Of a stretch of 47,127 nucleotides of DNA, positions 25,961 through 34,684 are shown in pieces; within the stretch, counting starts at the first letter, position 1, and every line of letters starts with the position of its first letter. Position numbers and translations under genes: made by a program. Below the pieces are notes generated by a model, which saw nothing but the letters and a program-made list of their open reading frames with translations, made no database searches and was not told where the DNA came from. This DNA is from Ureibacillus sp. (GTDB taxonomy: Bacteria; Bacillota; Bacilli; Bacillales_A; Planococcaceae): positions 1 through 47,127 of the forward strand of contig JAPSJC010000013.1 in NCBI GenBank assembly GCA_031178355.1, given 5' to 3'.

Positions 25961-27307
25961 ATGACACAACATGAATTAAAACGAGATTTAAAAAACCGGC
26001 ATGTCCAATTAATTGCCATTGGTGGAACAATTGGAACTGGTTTATTTTTAGGGTCAGGAGCTGCAATTGAAAAAGCTGGTCCGTCCGTACTCCTTGTTTA
26101 TTTAATTATTGGGGTGGCTTTATTTTTCGTGATGCGTTCCTTAGGGGAAATGTTATTATCTAACGCCGGTTACCAATCATTCACCGATTTTGCATCGGAC
26201 TATATTGGAGATTGGGCTGGTTATGTTACTGGCTGGACTTACTGGTTCTGTTGGATTATGACCGCTATGGCTGATATTATAGCAGTCGGCGTTTACGTCC
26301 GTTACTGGTTTGATATCCCTCAATGGATTCCTGCGATTGGATGTTTAGTAATTCTGCTTGCACTAAATTTATTGACTGTAAAACTATTTGGAGAGTTAGA
26401 GTTTTGGTTTGCTATCATTAAAGTCATTACGATTATTGCATTAATTATTATTGGAATTGTGATGATTGTGACAGGTTTCCAAACGGATACAGGCTTTGTG
26501 ACAGTTACAAATTTATGGGAACATGGCGGATTCTTCCCTAATGGCATTACTGGATTTTTATTCGCATTTCAAATGGTTGTGTTCGCTTTTGTTGGGGTTG
26601 AACTAGTAGGTGTTTCGGCTGCTGAAACGGCTAATCCTCAAAAAAATATTCCATCAGCCATTAACAAAATCCCTGTTCGTATTTTATTGTTTTATGTAGG
26701 TGCGGTTTTCGTCATCCTATGTATTAATCCTTGGACAGAGTTAAGTGCAGAAAGTAGTCCTTTTGTACAAGTATTCACACTGGTTGGAATTCCTTTAGCG
26801 GCTGGTATCATTAACTTTGTAGTTCTAACATCAGCTGCGTCTGCTGGTAATAGTGGTTTATTCTCAACTAGTCGTATGATGTATGCTTTGAGTAAACATA
26901 AATTAGCACCAAAATCTTTTGGTAAGTTAAATAAAAATCATGTACCTGGTAATGCATTATTTACATCTGCTATCGTAGTATCCATCGGTGCATTATTAAG
27001 TTATATGCTTCCTGATACAGCATTTAGCATCGTTACAACAATCAGTGCAATTTGTTTTATTTGGGTTTGGAGTATTATATTAATCTCTCACCTAATCTAT
27101 TTGAAAAAGCGTCCCGATCTGCATAGAAGATCAACTTTCAAGGCACCACTTGCTCCCTTTATAAATTATGTAGTATTACTTCTATTTGTAGCAATATTAG
27201 GGATTATGTTTGTGGCCGATGAAACGAGACCAGCATTATTACTTACGCCAATTTGGTTTATCTTATTGTTCTTTATGTATGGGATGAGAAAAACAAAAAA
27301 ATCATAG
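25961..27307 (+). CDS. cycA: APC-family amino-acid permease (CycA/AapA-like)
   Basis: A 448-residue permease with about twelve membrane segments and the APC signature near the N-terminus (LIAIGGTIGTGLFLGSG). The ELKRDLKNRHVQL cytoplasmic start and GWTYWFCWIMTAMADIIAVGVYVRYW resemble the D-serine/D-alanine/glycine transporter CycA and B. subtilis AapA. It should import small neutral amino acids by proton symport. Substrate is inferred from similarity only; GABA or asparagine permeases are related alternatives. It stands alone, with a terminator 14 bases after the stop. Confidence 0.8.
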   Translation: MTQHELKRDLKNRHVQLIAIGGTIGTGLFLGSGAAIEKAGPSVLLVYLIIGVALFFVMRSLGEMLLSNAGYQSFTDFASDYIGDWAGYVTGWTYWFCWIMTAMADIIAVGVYVRYWFDIPQWIPAIGCLVILLALNLLTVKLFGELEFWFAIIKVITIIALIIIGIVMIVTGFQTDTGFVTVTNLWEHGGFFPNGITGFLFAFQMVVFAFVGVELVGVSAAETANPQKNIPSAINKIPVRILLFYVGAVFVILCINPWTELSAESSPFVQVFTLVGIPLAAGIINFVVLTSAASAGNSGLFSTSRMMYALSKHKLAPKSFGKLNKNHVPGNALFTSAIVVSIGALLSYMLPDTAFSIVTTISAICFIWVWSIILISHLIYLKKRPDLHRRSTFKAPLAPFINYVVLLLFVAILGIMFVADETRPALLLTPIWFILLFFMYGMRKTKKS

Positions 27308-27320
27308 TCATTGTAGTTAT

Positions 27321-27360
27321 AAGGCCAGATTGAGAATTTATTACTCAATCTGGCCTTTTT
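27321..27360 (+). terminator. Intrinsic terminator after the cycA-like gene
   Basis: AAGGCCAGATTGAG pairs perfectly with CTCAATCTGGCCTT around a 9-base loop and ends in T5. It lies between two convergent genes and may also limit yqkE transcription from the other side. Confidence 0.88.
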
Positions 27361-27385
27361 AATACTGTTACTAACAATACAATCA

Positions 27386-27652
27386 TTAAAACTTCGTACC
27401 ATGATCTCCGTATTTTTCAAGTAATTCTTCAAAGCTCATATTTTTTTCACGTTGTTTACGTTCAAAAACGAGTTGCGCTTGGCGTTCCTCTTCTTTTGCT
27501 TGCGCTTCTTCTACTAAGCTTTTCTTCGCCAGTTTTAATTTTGCTAATACATCACCGTTAAGTTGATCTTGTAAAGTTAACGCCTCTTTTTGATCATTTT
27601 GCTTATTTGGTTGATTTGATTGTTGTTGTTTACCTTTTTTATTTTTGACCAC
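27386..27652 (-). CDS. yqkE: YqkE-family protein (DUF3886)
   Basis: An 88-residue highly charged protein with a Lys/Gln/Asn-rich N-terminus, LQDQLNGDVLAKLK, a helical Glu/Arg-rich coiled-coil middle and a closing motif REKNMSFEELLEKYG. This pattern is that of the DUF3886/YqkE family, and yqkE neighbours yqkD and yqkF in B. subtilis. The function is unknown. It is convergent with the permease and divergent from yqkD. Confidence 0.8.
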   Translation of the reverse strand: MVKNKKGKQQQSNQPNKQNDQKEALTLQDQLNGDVLAKLKLAKKSLVEEAQAKEEERQAQLVFERKQREKNMSFEELLEKYGDHGTKF

Positions 27653-27934
27653 GACATTTACCTACTTTCATATGTTTAAATCATTTAGGGACAAGTTTGA
27701 TAAGAACTTATCGCATTCTTCTTGCGTAAAATAATTATAAGAAAACTTGCACGTAAAATGTGATTCATTTACTACTTTTATCTTCGCGTAATGAGATTTT
27801 ATCAAATTTCCAACTCTATTTGTAGATGCAAAACATTAATACTCTGTTTACAATCAATTGTTACAATATCTTTAGCGTTGTATTTATTTCGTTTTATAGG
27901 TAACTTTAAATTTTAAGGAAACCGGGGTGTTTTT

Positions 27935-28873
27935 ATGAAACGAAAAAAGGTTCTTTTATTATCAAGTATTTTGACAACAGCTGTTTCTGCAGCAACAACG
28001 ATATTTGGTATAATCGTTACAAATAAATTAATGTACATTAAAAAGAAAGACGACGATTTTATCTATAACCGTGAAATAAAAGCACAACGTTTTGATGAGA
28101 CTTGGTACAACAATTGTCGAAAAGAAGAATTATTAATCGACTCCCCAAACGGATACCCTATTAAAGGTGTATTTTTACAACCACTAAATACGAAAAACAC
28201 CGTGATTATCAGCCACGGTGTTACAGAAAACAAAATTAATTCAGTAAAGTATGTAAGAATGTATGAAAGACTTGGATTTAACACAGTTGTGTTTGACCAC
28301 CGCAGACATGGTGAATCAGGAGGTAAAACGACGAGCTATGGACATTATGAAAAGTTTGATTTAGAAGCTGTAGTGAAAACGGTTCGTTCAATAATTGGGG
28401 AGGAAGCAGTCCTTGGGATTCATGGTGAATCAATGGGTGCTGCTACTACACTGCTTTATGCTGGTTCGATTGATGATCATGCAGATTTTTATATTGCGGA
28501 TTGTGCTTTTTCCGATTTCTCAAAGCAAGTATCTCACGTGATTAAAAAACAAACCGTTCTCCGAACAAAGCTTCCTGTACATTTAGCAAATATTTTTCTC
28601 AGGTTGCGTGATGGTTATTCGATTTGGAATGTCTCACCTAAAGATGCAGTTATGAATATTGAATCCCCAGTCCTCTTTATTCATAGCTTGGAAGATGATT
28701 TCATACTACCTGAAATGTCTGAAGAAATGTACGAAGTGAAGAATGGTCCAAAAGAATTAAAGCTGTTTGAAAAAGGTGCACATGCCCAATCCTACAATGA
28801 AAACCCGAAAGAATATGAACAAACAGTAAGGGAATTTTTAAATCAATACGTCTGGAATAAACAGAACAATTGA
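27935..28873 (+). CDS. yqkD: Alpha/beta hydrolase YqkD
   Basis: A 312-residue alpha/beta hydrolase with an N-terminal hydrophobic anchor (about 7-29). The nucleophile elbow is HGESMGAA (Ser166), the acid is probably Asp in HSLEDDFILP, and the His is in KGAHAQSY. IISHGVTENK supplies the oxyanion-hole region. It most resembles B. subtilis YqkD, a peptidase S9/lysophospholipase-like protein of unknown substrate; the yqkE/yqkF neighbourhood agrees. ATG 27935 follows an ACCGGGGTG site. Confidence 0.85.
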   Translation: MKRKKVLLLSSILTTAVSAATTIFGIIVTNKLMYIKKKDDDFIYNREIKAQRFDETWYNNCRKEELLIDSPNGYPIKGVFLQPLNTKNTVIISHGVTENKINSVKYVRMYERLGFNTVVFDHRRHGESGGKTTSYGHYEKFDLEAVVKTVRSIIGEEAVLGIHGESMGAATTLLYAGSIDDHADFYIADCAFSDFSKQVSHVIKKQTVLRTKLPVHLANIFLRLRDGYSIWNVSPKDAVMNIESPVLFIHSLEDDFILPEMSEEMYEVKNGPKELKLFEKGAHAQSYNENPKEYEQTVREFLNQYVWNKQNN

Positions 28874-28905
28874 GAGGAATTTACAGTAAACCGGATACCG
28901 AGGAC

Positions 28906-28973
28906 GTTGTTCTCCATCTAGAATGAACTCCAAAACAGAGAAACACAAGCAAGCTAAATGTTTCTCTGTTTTT
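28906..28973. repeat. Terminator-bearing inverted repeat, left copy
   Basis: This ~68-base segment is nearly identical to the reverse complement of 34080-34149. Both contain GTTGTTCTCCAT, TAGAATGAA and the complete hairpin. It lies 33 bases past yqkD. Confidence 0.8.
28932..28973 (+). terminator. Intrinsic terminator after yqkD
   Basis: AAAACAGAGAAACA pairs with TGTTTCTCTGTTTT around a loop containing CAAGCAAGCT, ending in T5. The A-rich start makes it potentially bidirectional. Confidence 0.82.
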
Positions 28974-29178
28974 ATGTCCTATATGTGGCAAAATTTATTC
29001 TATGCCCAAGATACGAATGTATGTATTAGAAAAAATAATAATGAACCAAAACATTAGTGTAGTTGATACATAACCATATGTTTCTTTTTCTTTTTTTGTA
29101 CATATGAAATATCATTATTCATTTAAACTAATCCTTTAGTTTCACAAGAAATCAACAACATCTCTTACAGATCCTACA

Positions 29179-30732
29179 CTACATACTCTGCTCATAAATT
29201 TCAACATAGTTTCTGCCCTTACTTTTAGCACCATAAAGCGCGTGGTCAGCCTCTCTCATTAGTTTTTGCAATGTTAGACTATTATCTTCTATTTTAATCT
29301 GAGTTGATGATATCCCAAAACTTGAGGTAACACGAATTTCTTTATCCATATAAGGTACAACAGTCTGCAATATATTCATGCGAATGGATTGGGCAAACTC
29401 ATACGCCTCGATTAAAGATGTGTCTGGCATACATATAATAAACTCCTCTCCACCATACCGCCCCATAATATCATAGGTTCTTAGACTATCCTTTACTACA
29501 CCTGCTATACGAGCCAAAACTGTATCACCGGCTTCATGTCCAAATGTATCATTAACGTTTTTAAAGTAATCGATATCAAACATTATGATTGATACACTTC
29601 TCCCATTCAGGGAGCGGACGAGCTTTTCAGTCTCTTGCATGAAAAAGTTACGATTGTATACTTGTGTTAGCCCATCAAAACTGGCTAAATTTTCCAACTC
29701 TTCTTGTAAATAGACTCTTTCAGTTACATCAACAAAAGTAATTATTTTCCCAATATCATAGTTATTTTTATTTCTTACAGTTGAAAAGCGAATATTATAG
29801 TATGTATATTTTCCATCTATGCACAATTTATAGTCGCATTCATCTTCTAGCCAAAGGATTTCGGCAAGTTTTCCACTTCCATCTACTATATCTACTATTG
29901 ATTGTCCAATAATTTGAGAGTTTAATATTGGAATGATAATCAGCATGGAATTGTTATAATCGACTATCTGTCCATTTTGATTTAGAACTATGATCCCATC
30001 TTTCATATTTTCAAATACAGTATCTCTAGCAATAGGCGTTACATTGAACATTTGATAAGATAAAAGTGCTGCACCGTGAAAGATAAAAGAAATACCCATA
30101 GAGACAGGTCCTAAATCAATACCATAGGGATTCAGTCCATTTATATAAAAATAATTTGCAATGATAGGCATAATAATACCTGCTACCATCAGAATGATTT
30201 GCATACGAAATTGAAATTTAGCATTTTTCAGGTTCATTAGTAATGCAATTACACTAATCATTAAACACAAAAAGAGAAAAATAGAATGAACGTAAAACCA
30301 AGGGCCGTGTTCTAACTTTAAAATAGGAAATGGACCTTCACCATTTAGCTCTATCGTGGTGTAATAGAGGTGATGAATTTCATTTGTCCCATGCATAAAT
30401 ATGGTAATAATAGGTATAATAAACAGGATATAATAAATCCAGTGTTTTAACTTCTGCCCAACATATTCTAAACACATCAATAGAATGAATACTGGTATAA
30501 ATGGCATTGCAAGGTACTCAACATTCAACCAAAATTTCATTTGCTTTAGTGATGTACTCGCTAACTCGAATGCATAGGAAAAAGCGAAAATAGCTGAAAA
30601 AAATGTTACTAAAATATATGGCTTCGCACCAGGTGCATCTCTAAGCCTAAATTGTGCATATAAACACAAGAATGAACTTAATATTCCGGCAATAATAACG
30701 ACTAGTATGTATACGAATAATTCATCAGGCAT
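29179..30732 (-). CDS. Membrane diguanylate cyclase (7TM-PAS-GGDEF)
   Basis: A 517-residue signalling protein. Seven hydrophobic segments in the first ~230 residues form the 7TM module found at the N-terminus of some histidine kinases. A PAS domain (about 235-345) precedes a GGDEF domain (about 350-517) with the active-site sequence RYGGEEF at 427-431, so cyclase activity making c-di-GMP is expected. An RTYD inhibitory site (418-421) lies five residues before GGEEF, the position expected for product feedback. No EAL or HD-GYP gene is nearby. ATG 30732 has GGAG nine bases upstream; the TTG at 30756 is less likely. The stimulus is unknown. Confidence 0.9.
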   Translation of the reverse strand: MPDELFVYILVVIIAGILSSFLCLYAQFRLRDAPGAKPYILVTFFSAIFAFSYAFELASTSLKQMKFWLNVEYLAMPFIPVFILLMCLEYVGQKLKHWIYYILFIIPIITIFMHGTNEIHHLYYTTIELNGEGPFPILKLEHGPWFYVHSIFLFLCLMISVIALLMNLKNAKFQFRMQIILMVAGIIMPIIANYFYINGLNPYGIDLGPVSMGISFIFHGAALLSYQMFNVTPIARDTVFENMKDGIIVLNQNGQIVDYNNSMLIIIPILNSQIIGQSIVDIVDGSGKLAEILWLEDECDYKLCIDGKYTYYNIRFSTVRNKNNYDIGKIITFVDVTERVYLQEELENLASFDGLTQVYNRNFFMQETEKLVRSLNGRSVSIIMFDIDYFKNVNDTFGHEAGDTVLARIAGVVKDSLRTYDIMGRYGGEEFIICMPDTSLIEAYEFAQSIRMNILQTVVPYMDKEIRVTSSFGISSTQIKIEDNSLTLQKLMREADHALYGAKSKGRNYVEIYEQSM

Positions 30733-30818
30733 AACTTCCCACTCCAAAGGTTTCAATCAGCTTAGTTCCTATCTTATATAGTAGCAAATAAAATTCTGAC
30801 TAGTATATAACTAAATTA

Positions 30819-31152
30819 CTAATATTTTGTGATGATTGAATAAGTAATAATAATTTCTTCATTAATCGACATCGTTAATGGCTGACCATAGTCGTCATAC
30901 GTTTATTATCTTAAAACTTATTGTTTTCGTTAGTTAAAAAGGACTTTAACTCCAACTTGTCCCCTTTTCATCTTAAGTATAGCTCACAATTGTAGTTCCA
31001 TTTGCATCTTTCATTTCTTTAGTTGATTGAAATTGTTATTACATACGTTTTGGACCCTAATAATTCTTACAATTTTCCCCATTAACTTTATAGAATTCTT
31101 CCTCTGAGCCGCCATATCTCATCATATTCTTCATAGTAAATCCTAGATTGTG
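30819..31152 (-). pseudogene. Decayed coding remnants, lipoprotein-like
   Basis: The 640-base gap upstream of the cyclase gene contains three short minus-strand stretches that read as protein but are separated by stops and frame changes: NMMRYGGSEEEFYKVNGEN (about 31150-31060), KDANGTTIVSYT (about 31010-30976) and TYDDYGQPLTMSINEE (30902-30855). The last resembles the end of a secreted DUF6612/LppX-like lipoprotein. I infer a dead gene; individual fragments could be chance. Confidence 0.3.
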
Positions 31153-31288
31153 ATTTCATATAATGTGATTTCTCTCATACAATCCTAAACAGTTTCTCGA
31201 TTTGTTATCCACCTCAAATTCTCCCAATAATTTTTCTATTCCATTGAGTGTTAATTAAGAAGTATTATAGTAATTTTTTTATTTTTAG

Positions 31289-31303
31289 AATATTCCGAAT
31301 ATT
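31289..31303. promoter_or_regulatory. Palindrome upstream of the C-S lyase gene
   Basis: AATATTC-C-GAATATT is a perfect 15-base dyad about 70 bases before the patB-like start; a smaller one, TTTAG-GTG-CTAAA, follows at 31320-31332. Their place in the promoter region suggests operator sites, but no regulator is adjacent. Confidence 0.35.
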
Positions 31304-31371
31304 TATACTCATATATTGGTTTAGGTGCTAAACATTATAAACGGTATCAATATTTTAAGAGGAGGAGTTAA

Positions 31372-32574
31372 TTGAAATACAATTTTGATGAAGTTGTCAA
31401 TCGAAGAAACACGTATTCACTTAAGTGGGATGGTGGTGATTTAATTAGGCAATTCGGTATTACGGAAAGGTATGATCATGAGTCAATTCCTTTATTTACA
31501 GCTGATATGGATTTACCTGTTGCACAACCATTAATTGATGCTTTACACAAAACGGTTGATCATCGAATTTTTGGTTATTCAGTTTTTCCTAACGAGTATT
31601 ATCAATCCATTCAACATTGGTTTAAACGGAGATATGACTGGGCCATTAAGAAGGAAGAAATTGTCTACAGTCCAGGAACTGTTCACGCTTTAAATGTAGC
31701 TGTAAAGGCATTTACCAAGCCTGGAGATGGTGTCATTATTCAACGTCCTGTTTACCCTCCCTTTACAGCTGCCATTGAGAAAAATGGGAGAATTGTACGG
31801 AATAATGCTTTGAAATGTGATTCAACCGGATATTACACCATTGATTTTGAAGACTTTGAAGAAAAAGCTAAAGAAGACCAGACGACTATGTTTATTCTCT
31901 GTAATCCTCATAATCCAGTTGGAAGAATTTTTACTGAAGAAGAATTAGAAAAGCTTTCTGCTATTTGTAAAGAACATAATGTGCTCATTATTGCTGATGA
32001 AATTCATGGGGACCTACTTCGAAATGGACAAACCTTTATTCCGATGGTACAAGCTGTAAGTAATTCGGATCATATTATTACTTGTACTGCTATCAACAAA
32101 ACATTTAATGTTGCAGGTCTTCACTGCACAAATGTAATTATCTCCAACCCCGAATTGAAGAACACCTTTAGTGATGCAATGGGTATGCATTTACCATCTC
32201 CATTTATGGTTTCCGCACTAATTGCTTTATACAATGATGGCGAAGAATGGTTGGAACAATTAAACGACTATCTTGATCAGACAATGGAATACGTTAAAAA
32301 TTTCCTACGGGAGAAAATGCCAACAGTTAAGGTGAATATCCCTGAAGGGACTTATGTTATGTGGCTAGATTTTAGAGGTTATGGTCTTTCGTCTAATGAA
32401 ATACATGATCGAATTTACAACAGAGCAAATGTCATCCTCGAAGATGGGGAAATGTTTGGAAAAGAAGGGGATGGATATCAAAGAATTTGCATCCCGTCTC
32501 CTAGACCAATCATTCAGGAAGCCCTCGAAAGAATTGCGATTCAATTTCAAGATTTAGAATCTGAACATTTATGA
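31372..32574 (+). CDS. patB: MalY/PatB-family PLP C-S lyase (cystathionine beta-lyase-like)
   Basis: A 400-residue fold-type I aminotransferase-like enzyme. PLP contacts are visible: NPHNPVGR (178-185), DEIHGDL (209-215) and Lys243 in INKTFNVAGLH. FTADMDLPV near the N-terminus is the hallmark of the MalY/PatB subgroup, which cleaves C-S bonds of cystathionine or cysteine conjugates, releasing pyruvate, ammonia and a thiol. The start is a TTG with AGAGGAGG seven bases upstream; no ATG lies nearby. The next gene, an APC permease, starts 36 bases downstream, suggesting uptake and cleavage of one sulfur amino acid. The symbol marks the family, not a proven orthologue. Confidence 0.85.
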   Translation: MKYNFDEVVNRRNTYSLKWDGGDLIRQFGITERYDHESIPLFTADMDLPVAQPLIDALHKTVDHRIFGYSVFPNEYYQSIQHWFKRRYDWAIKKEEIVYSPGTVHALNVAVKAFTKPGDGVIIQRPVYPPFTAAIEKNGRIVRNNALKCDSTGYYTIDFEDFEEKAKEDQTTMFILCNPHNPVGRIFTEEELEKLSAICKEHNVLIIADEIHGDLLRNGQTFIPMVQAVSNSDHIITCTAINKTFNVAGLHCTNVIISNPELKNTFSDAMGMHLPSPFMVSALIALYNDGEEWLEQLNDYLDQTMEYVKNFLREKMPTVKVNIPEGTYVMWLDFRGYGLSSNEIHDRIYNRANVILEDGEMFGKEGDGYQRICIPSPRPIIQEALERIAIQFQDLESEHL

Positions 32575-32610
32575 TCCAATTAAAAAGTTATACAACTTTA
32601 AAAAGGGGAA

Positions 32611-33996
32611 ATGGGGATGGGAATGAAGGAAATGGATGAAAATGTTTCTGGAGCAGTGCAAAATCATACGTCTACCAAAAACTTAAAAAGAGTTTTAGGT
32701 AGAGGCGATTTAATGTCCATTGCTGTTGGACAAATCATTGGAGCTGGTATTTTTGCATTAGTAGGGGTAGCCATTGGAATGACAGGTAAGTCTGTAAACA
32801 TTGCTTTTATGATTGCAGCAGTGTTTGTTATTATCATGGCATTCACTCAAATTTTAATTAGTGGAACAGTTCGATTAAGGGGAGGATTTTATACACAAGC
32901 AGCGCTGTTAGTTGGAAGTCGATTTGCTGGATTTTATACGATTATTTATATTGTAAGTAATATTGCGATTGCTATGTATGCCCTTTCCTTTGCTGATTAT
33001 TTTTTAGCACTTATACCGGGGATCAATTCGCAATTAATCGCAATAGTAGTACTAACGATTTTCTTTTTAGTCAATTTATTTGGTGTGAAAGAAGCTGCTA
33101 AAGTACAAATGGCAATGGTTGTTGCAATGGCTTTAGCGTTAACTTTATTTGTTGTTTTCGGTATGCCAAATATACAGCCAGGTTATTTTTCAGGTATAGA
33201 TTTTATGCCTGGAGGTCTAACAGGATTGTTTAGTGCTGCGGCTTTGTTAACTTTTGCAACAGGAGGCGCTTCTGTTATCATGAATTTTGGTGCTGAAGCA
33301 AAAAATCCAACGAAAGATATTCCGTTTGTATTAATTGTTTCAACTGTCTCTGTTGCAATCATCTATGCCCTAATGGCTACAGTTGCAGCAGGTGTGTTAC
33401 CTATTGCCGAAGTTACAAATAAGCCGCTTACAGTTGTTGCCTTGGAATTCATGCCCTATCCTTTATATGTGTTCTTTGTTGTTGGTGGTGCAATGTTTGC
33501 ACTTGCAACCACTTTAAACGCTACATTTGGATGGGTAACAAAACCTGTACTTCAAGCATGTGTTGACGGATGGTTTCCTAAAAAGTTGGGTGCAGTAAAT
33601 GAAAAATTTAAAACACCACATATTTTATTGACAGGGTTTTACATTATTAGCTTAATTCCAATTATTACTGGATGGAATATTAGTGCGATCGCGAACCTTT
33701 CGCTTATCTTAAATAATATTCTACTCCTAGTTCTATCAATTGCTACAGTCAGATTACCAAAGGTCGTTCCACATTTATGGGAGAAGTCTAAGTTCCGTAC
33801 GTCAACTGCGACTCTTTGGACAATAAGTATTGCTGCAACATTAACATCTGCACTCCAAGTGTACTTATTATTCCAAGATTTAAGCTCATCATTAGTGATT
33901 GGAAACATTGTATTGTTAATTCTTGCTAGTATTTATGCATATTGGAGATTCAATTCAGGTAAAGTTCAAATGGAAATTAGCTATGAAGATGAGTAA
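32611..33996 (+). CDS. APC-family permease partnered with the C-S lyase
   Basis: A permease of up to 461 residues with about twelve membrane segments. The APC signature is IAVGQIIGAGIFALVG near the N-terminus, and GGASVIMNFGAEAKNPTKDIP lies mid-protein. It differs clearly from the cycA-like permease and looks closer to the APA/ethanolamine-type branch. It probably imports an amino acid, perhaps the substrate of the upstream lyase (inferred from operon position). Three in-frame ATGs occur at 32611, 32617 and 32623; GGGG at 32605-32608 fits 32617 best by spacing. A terminator follows 84 bases after the stop. Confidence 0.85.
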   Translation: MGMGMKEMDENVSGAVQNHTSTKNLKRVLGRGDLMSIAVGQIIGAGIFALVGVAIGMTGKSVNIAFMIAAVFVIIMAFTQILISGTVRLRGGFYTQAALLVGSRFAGFYTIIYIVSNIAIAMYALSFADYFLALIPGINSQLIAIVVLTIFFLVNLFGVKEAAKVQMAMVVAMALALTLFVVFGMPNIQPGYFSGIDFMPGGLTGLFSAAALLTFATGGASVIMNFGAEAKNPTKDIPFVLIVSTVSVAIIYALMATVAAGVLPIAEVTNKPLTVVALEFMPYPLYVFFVVGGAMFALATTLNATFGWVTKPVLQACVDGWFPKKLGAVNEKFKTPHILLTGFYIISLIPIITGWNISAIANLSLILNNILLLVLSIATVRLPKVVPHLWEKSKFRTSTATLWTISIAATLTSALQVYLLFQDLSSSLVIGNIVLLILASIYAYWRFNSGKVQMEISYEDE

Positions 33997-34079
33997 CTTT
34001 GATTTGGAGTAGCTAGCCTTTTTAATTCAACCTTATATTCGCCATAGTATAGTTTTTCCCTACTAAACTATACGACATT

Positions 34080-34121
34080 AAAAACAGAGAAACATCGAGC
34101 TTGCTTGTGTTTCTCTGTTTT
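34080..34121 (+). terminator. Intrinsic terminator after the APC permease
   Basis: AAAACAGAGAAACA pairs with TGTTTCTCTGTTTT around ...GAGCTTGCTTG. It is the inverted counterpart of the hairpin at 28932-28973. Confidence 0.7.
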
Positions 34122-34149
34122 AAGAATTCATTCTAAATGGAGAACAACT
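34080..34149. repeat. Terminator-bearing inverted repeat, right copy
   Basis: The reverse complement matches 28906-28973 over about 68 bases with a handful of differences, including the non-hairpin tail GTTGTTCTCCAT. The two copies bracket 5.1 kb containing the cyclase, the gene remnants, the lyase and the APC permease. Confidence 0.8.
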
Positions 34150-34172
34150 GAAAGGTAAGTTATCTATCACAA

Positions 34173-34245
34173 TTTTCAGAATTGTTTTTGTACCTGGCAC
34201 ACAAAAGGTTCTAAATTGTCAGAATTGTTTTTTGTACCTGGTACC
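34173..34245. repeat. Tandem copies of a TTTGTACCTGG repeat
   Basis: TTCAGAATTGTTTTTGTACC at 34175 recurs as GTCAGAATTGTTTTTTGTAC at 34218; each copy continues into CTGG and CAC or TACC. The second copy ends in a GGTACCCAATTTTGGGTAC palindrome. This resembles the dispersed GTACCTGGCAC-type repeats of Bacillales intergenic DNA. Confidence 0.5.
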
Positions 34246-34290
34246 CAATTTTGGGTACACAGCCCGTGGTACCTATTTTTGGGCAAAATT

Positions 34291-34322
34291 AAAACAACAG
34301 CTTCTTGTAAAAACTGTTGTTT
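34291..34322 (-). terminator. Intrinsic terminator after yneF
   Basis: AAACAACAG (34292-34300) pairs with CTGTTGTTT (34314-34322). On the minus strand it is followed by TAATTTTG, and on the plus strand by GTTTTATT, so it may act both ways. Confidence 0.65.
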
Positions 34323-34331
34323 GTTTTATTA

Positions 34332-34550
34332 TTATTTTTGTAATTTGTTCATTTGAGACATCATTTGACGTACTTGTTTTTCCGATGGCTTACGTCCCAT
34401 TTGAGACATCATTACACGGATCATTTGTTCATTAATTGGTGGGTTTTCTTTTAGATATTTCATCATATATTGACGGGCAATAAAGAAACCTAAAACCGTG
34501 CCCCCTATTAACGCTACTACGATAAGTAAAATTCCTAACCATAAGGCCAT
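34332..34550 (-). CDS. yneF: YneF family protein (UPF0154)
   Basis: A 72-residue small membrane protein starting [17 protein letters not shown]. One membrane segment is followed by [27 protein letters not shown] and a Met/Gln-rich C-terminus, the standard UPF0154/YneF sequence. Function is unknown. The ATG at 34550 has AGGAGG nine bases upstream; a longer frame from 34571 would contain that ribosome binding site. It follows sirA, as yneF follows yneE in B. subtilis. Confidence 0.92.
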   Translation of the reverse strand: MALWLGILLIVVALIGGTVLGFFIARQYMMKYLKENPPINEQMIRVMMSQMGRKPSEKQVRQMMSQMNKLQK

Positions 34551-34684
34551 TTGTGCTAACCTCCTCCACAATTCACTGTATACCGAGAAAAACTCTCCAT
34601 GAAGGATTATACACTATTACCTCTGTCGTTTCTAGCTTTTCAGAAGTTTTTTCTAGCAACCGATAGCAAATAGTAAGTTTTCCT

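Noticed and set aside
34047-34073. GTATAGTTT/AAACTATAC hairpin after the APC permease as terminator
   Set aside because: Perfect stem but no following T tract; the hairpin at 34080-34121 is the better terminator.
34232-34435. 67-codon plus-strand ORF
   Set aside because: It starts in the GTACCTGG repeat and runs antisense through yneF.
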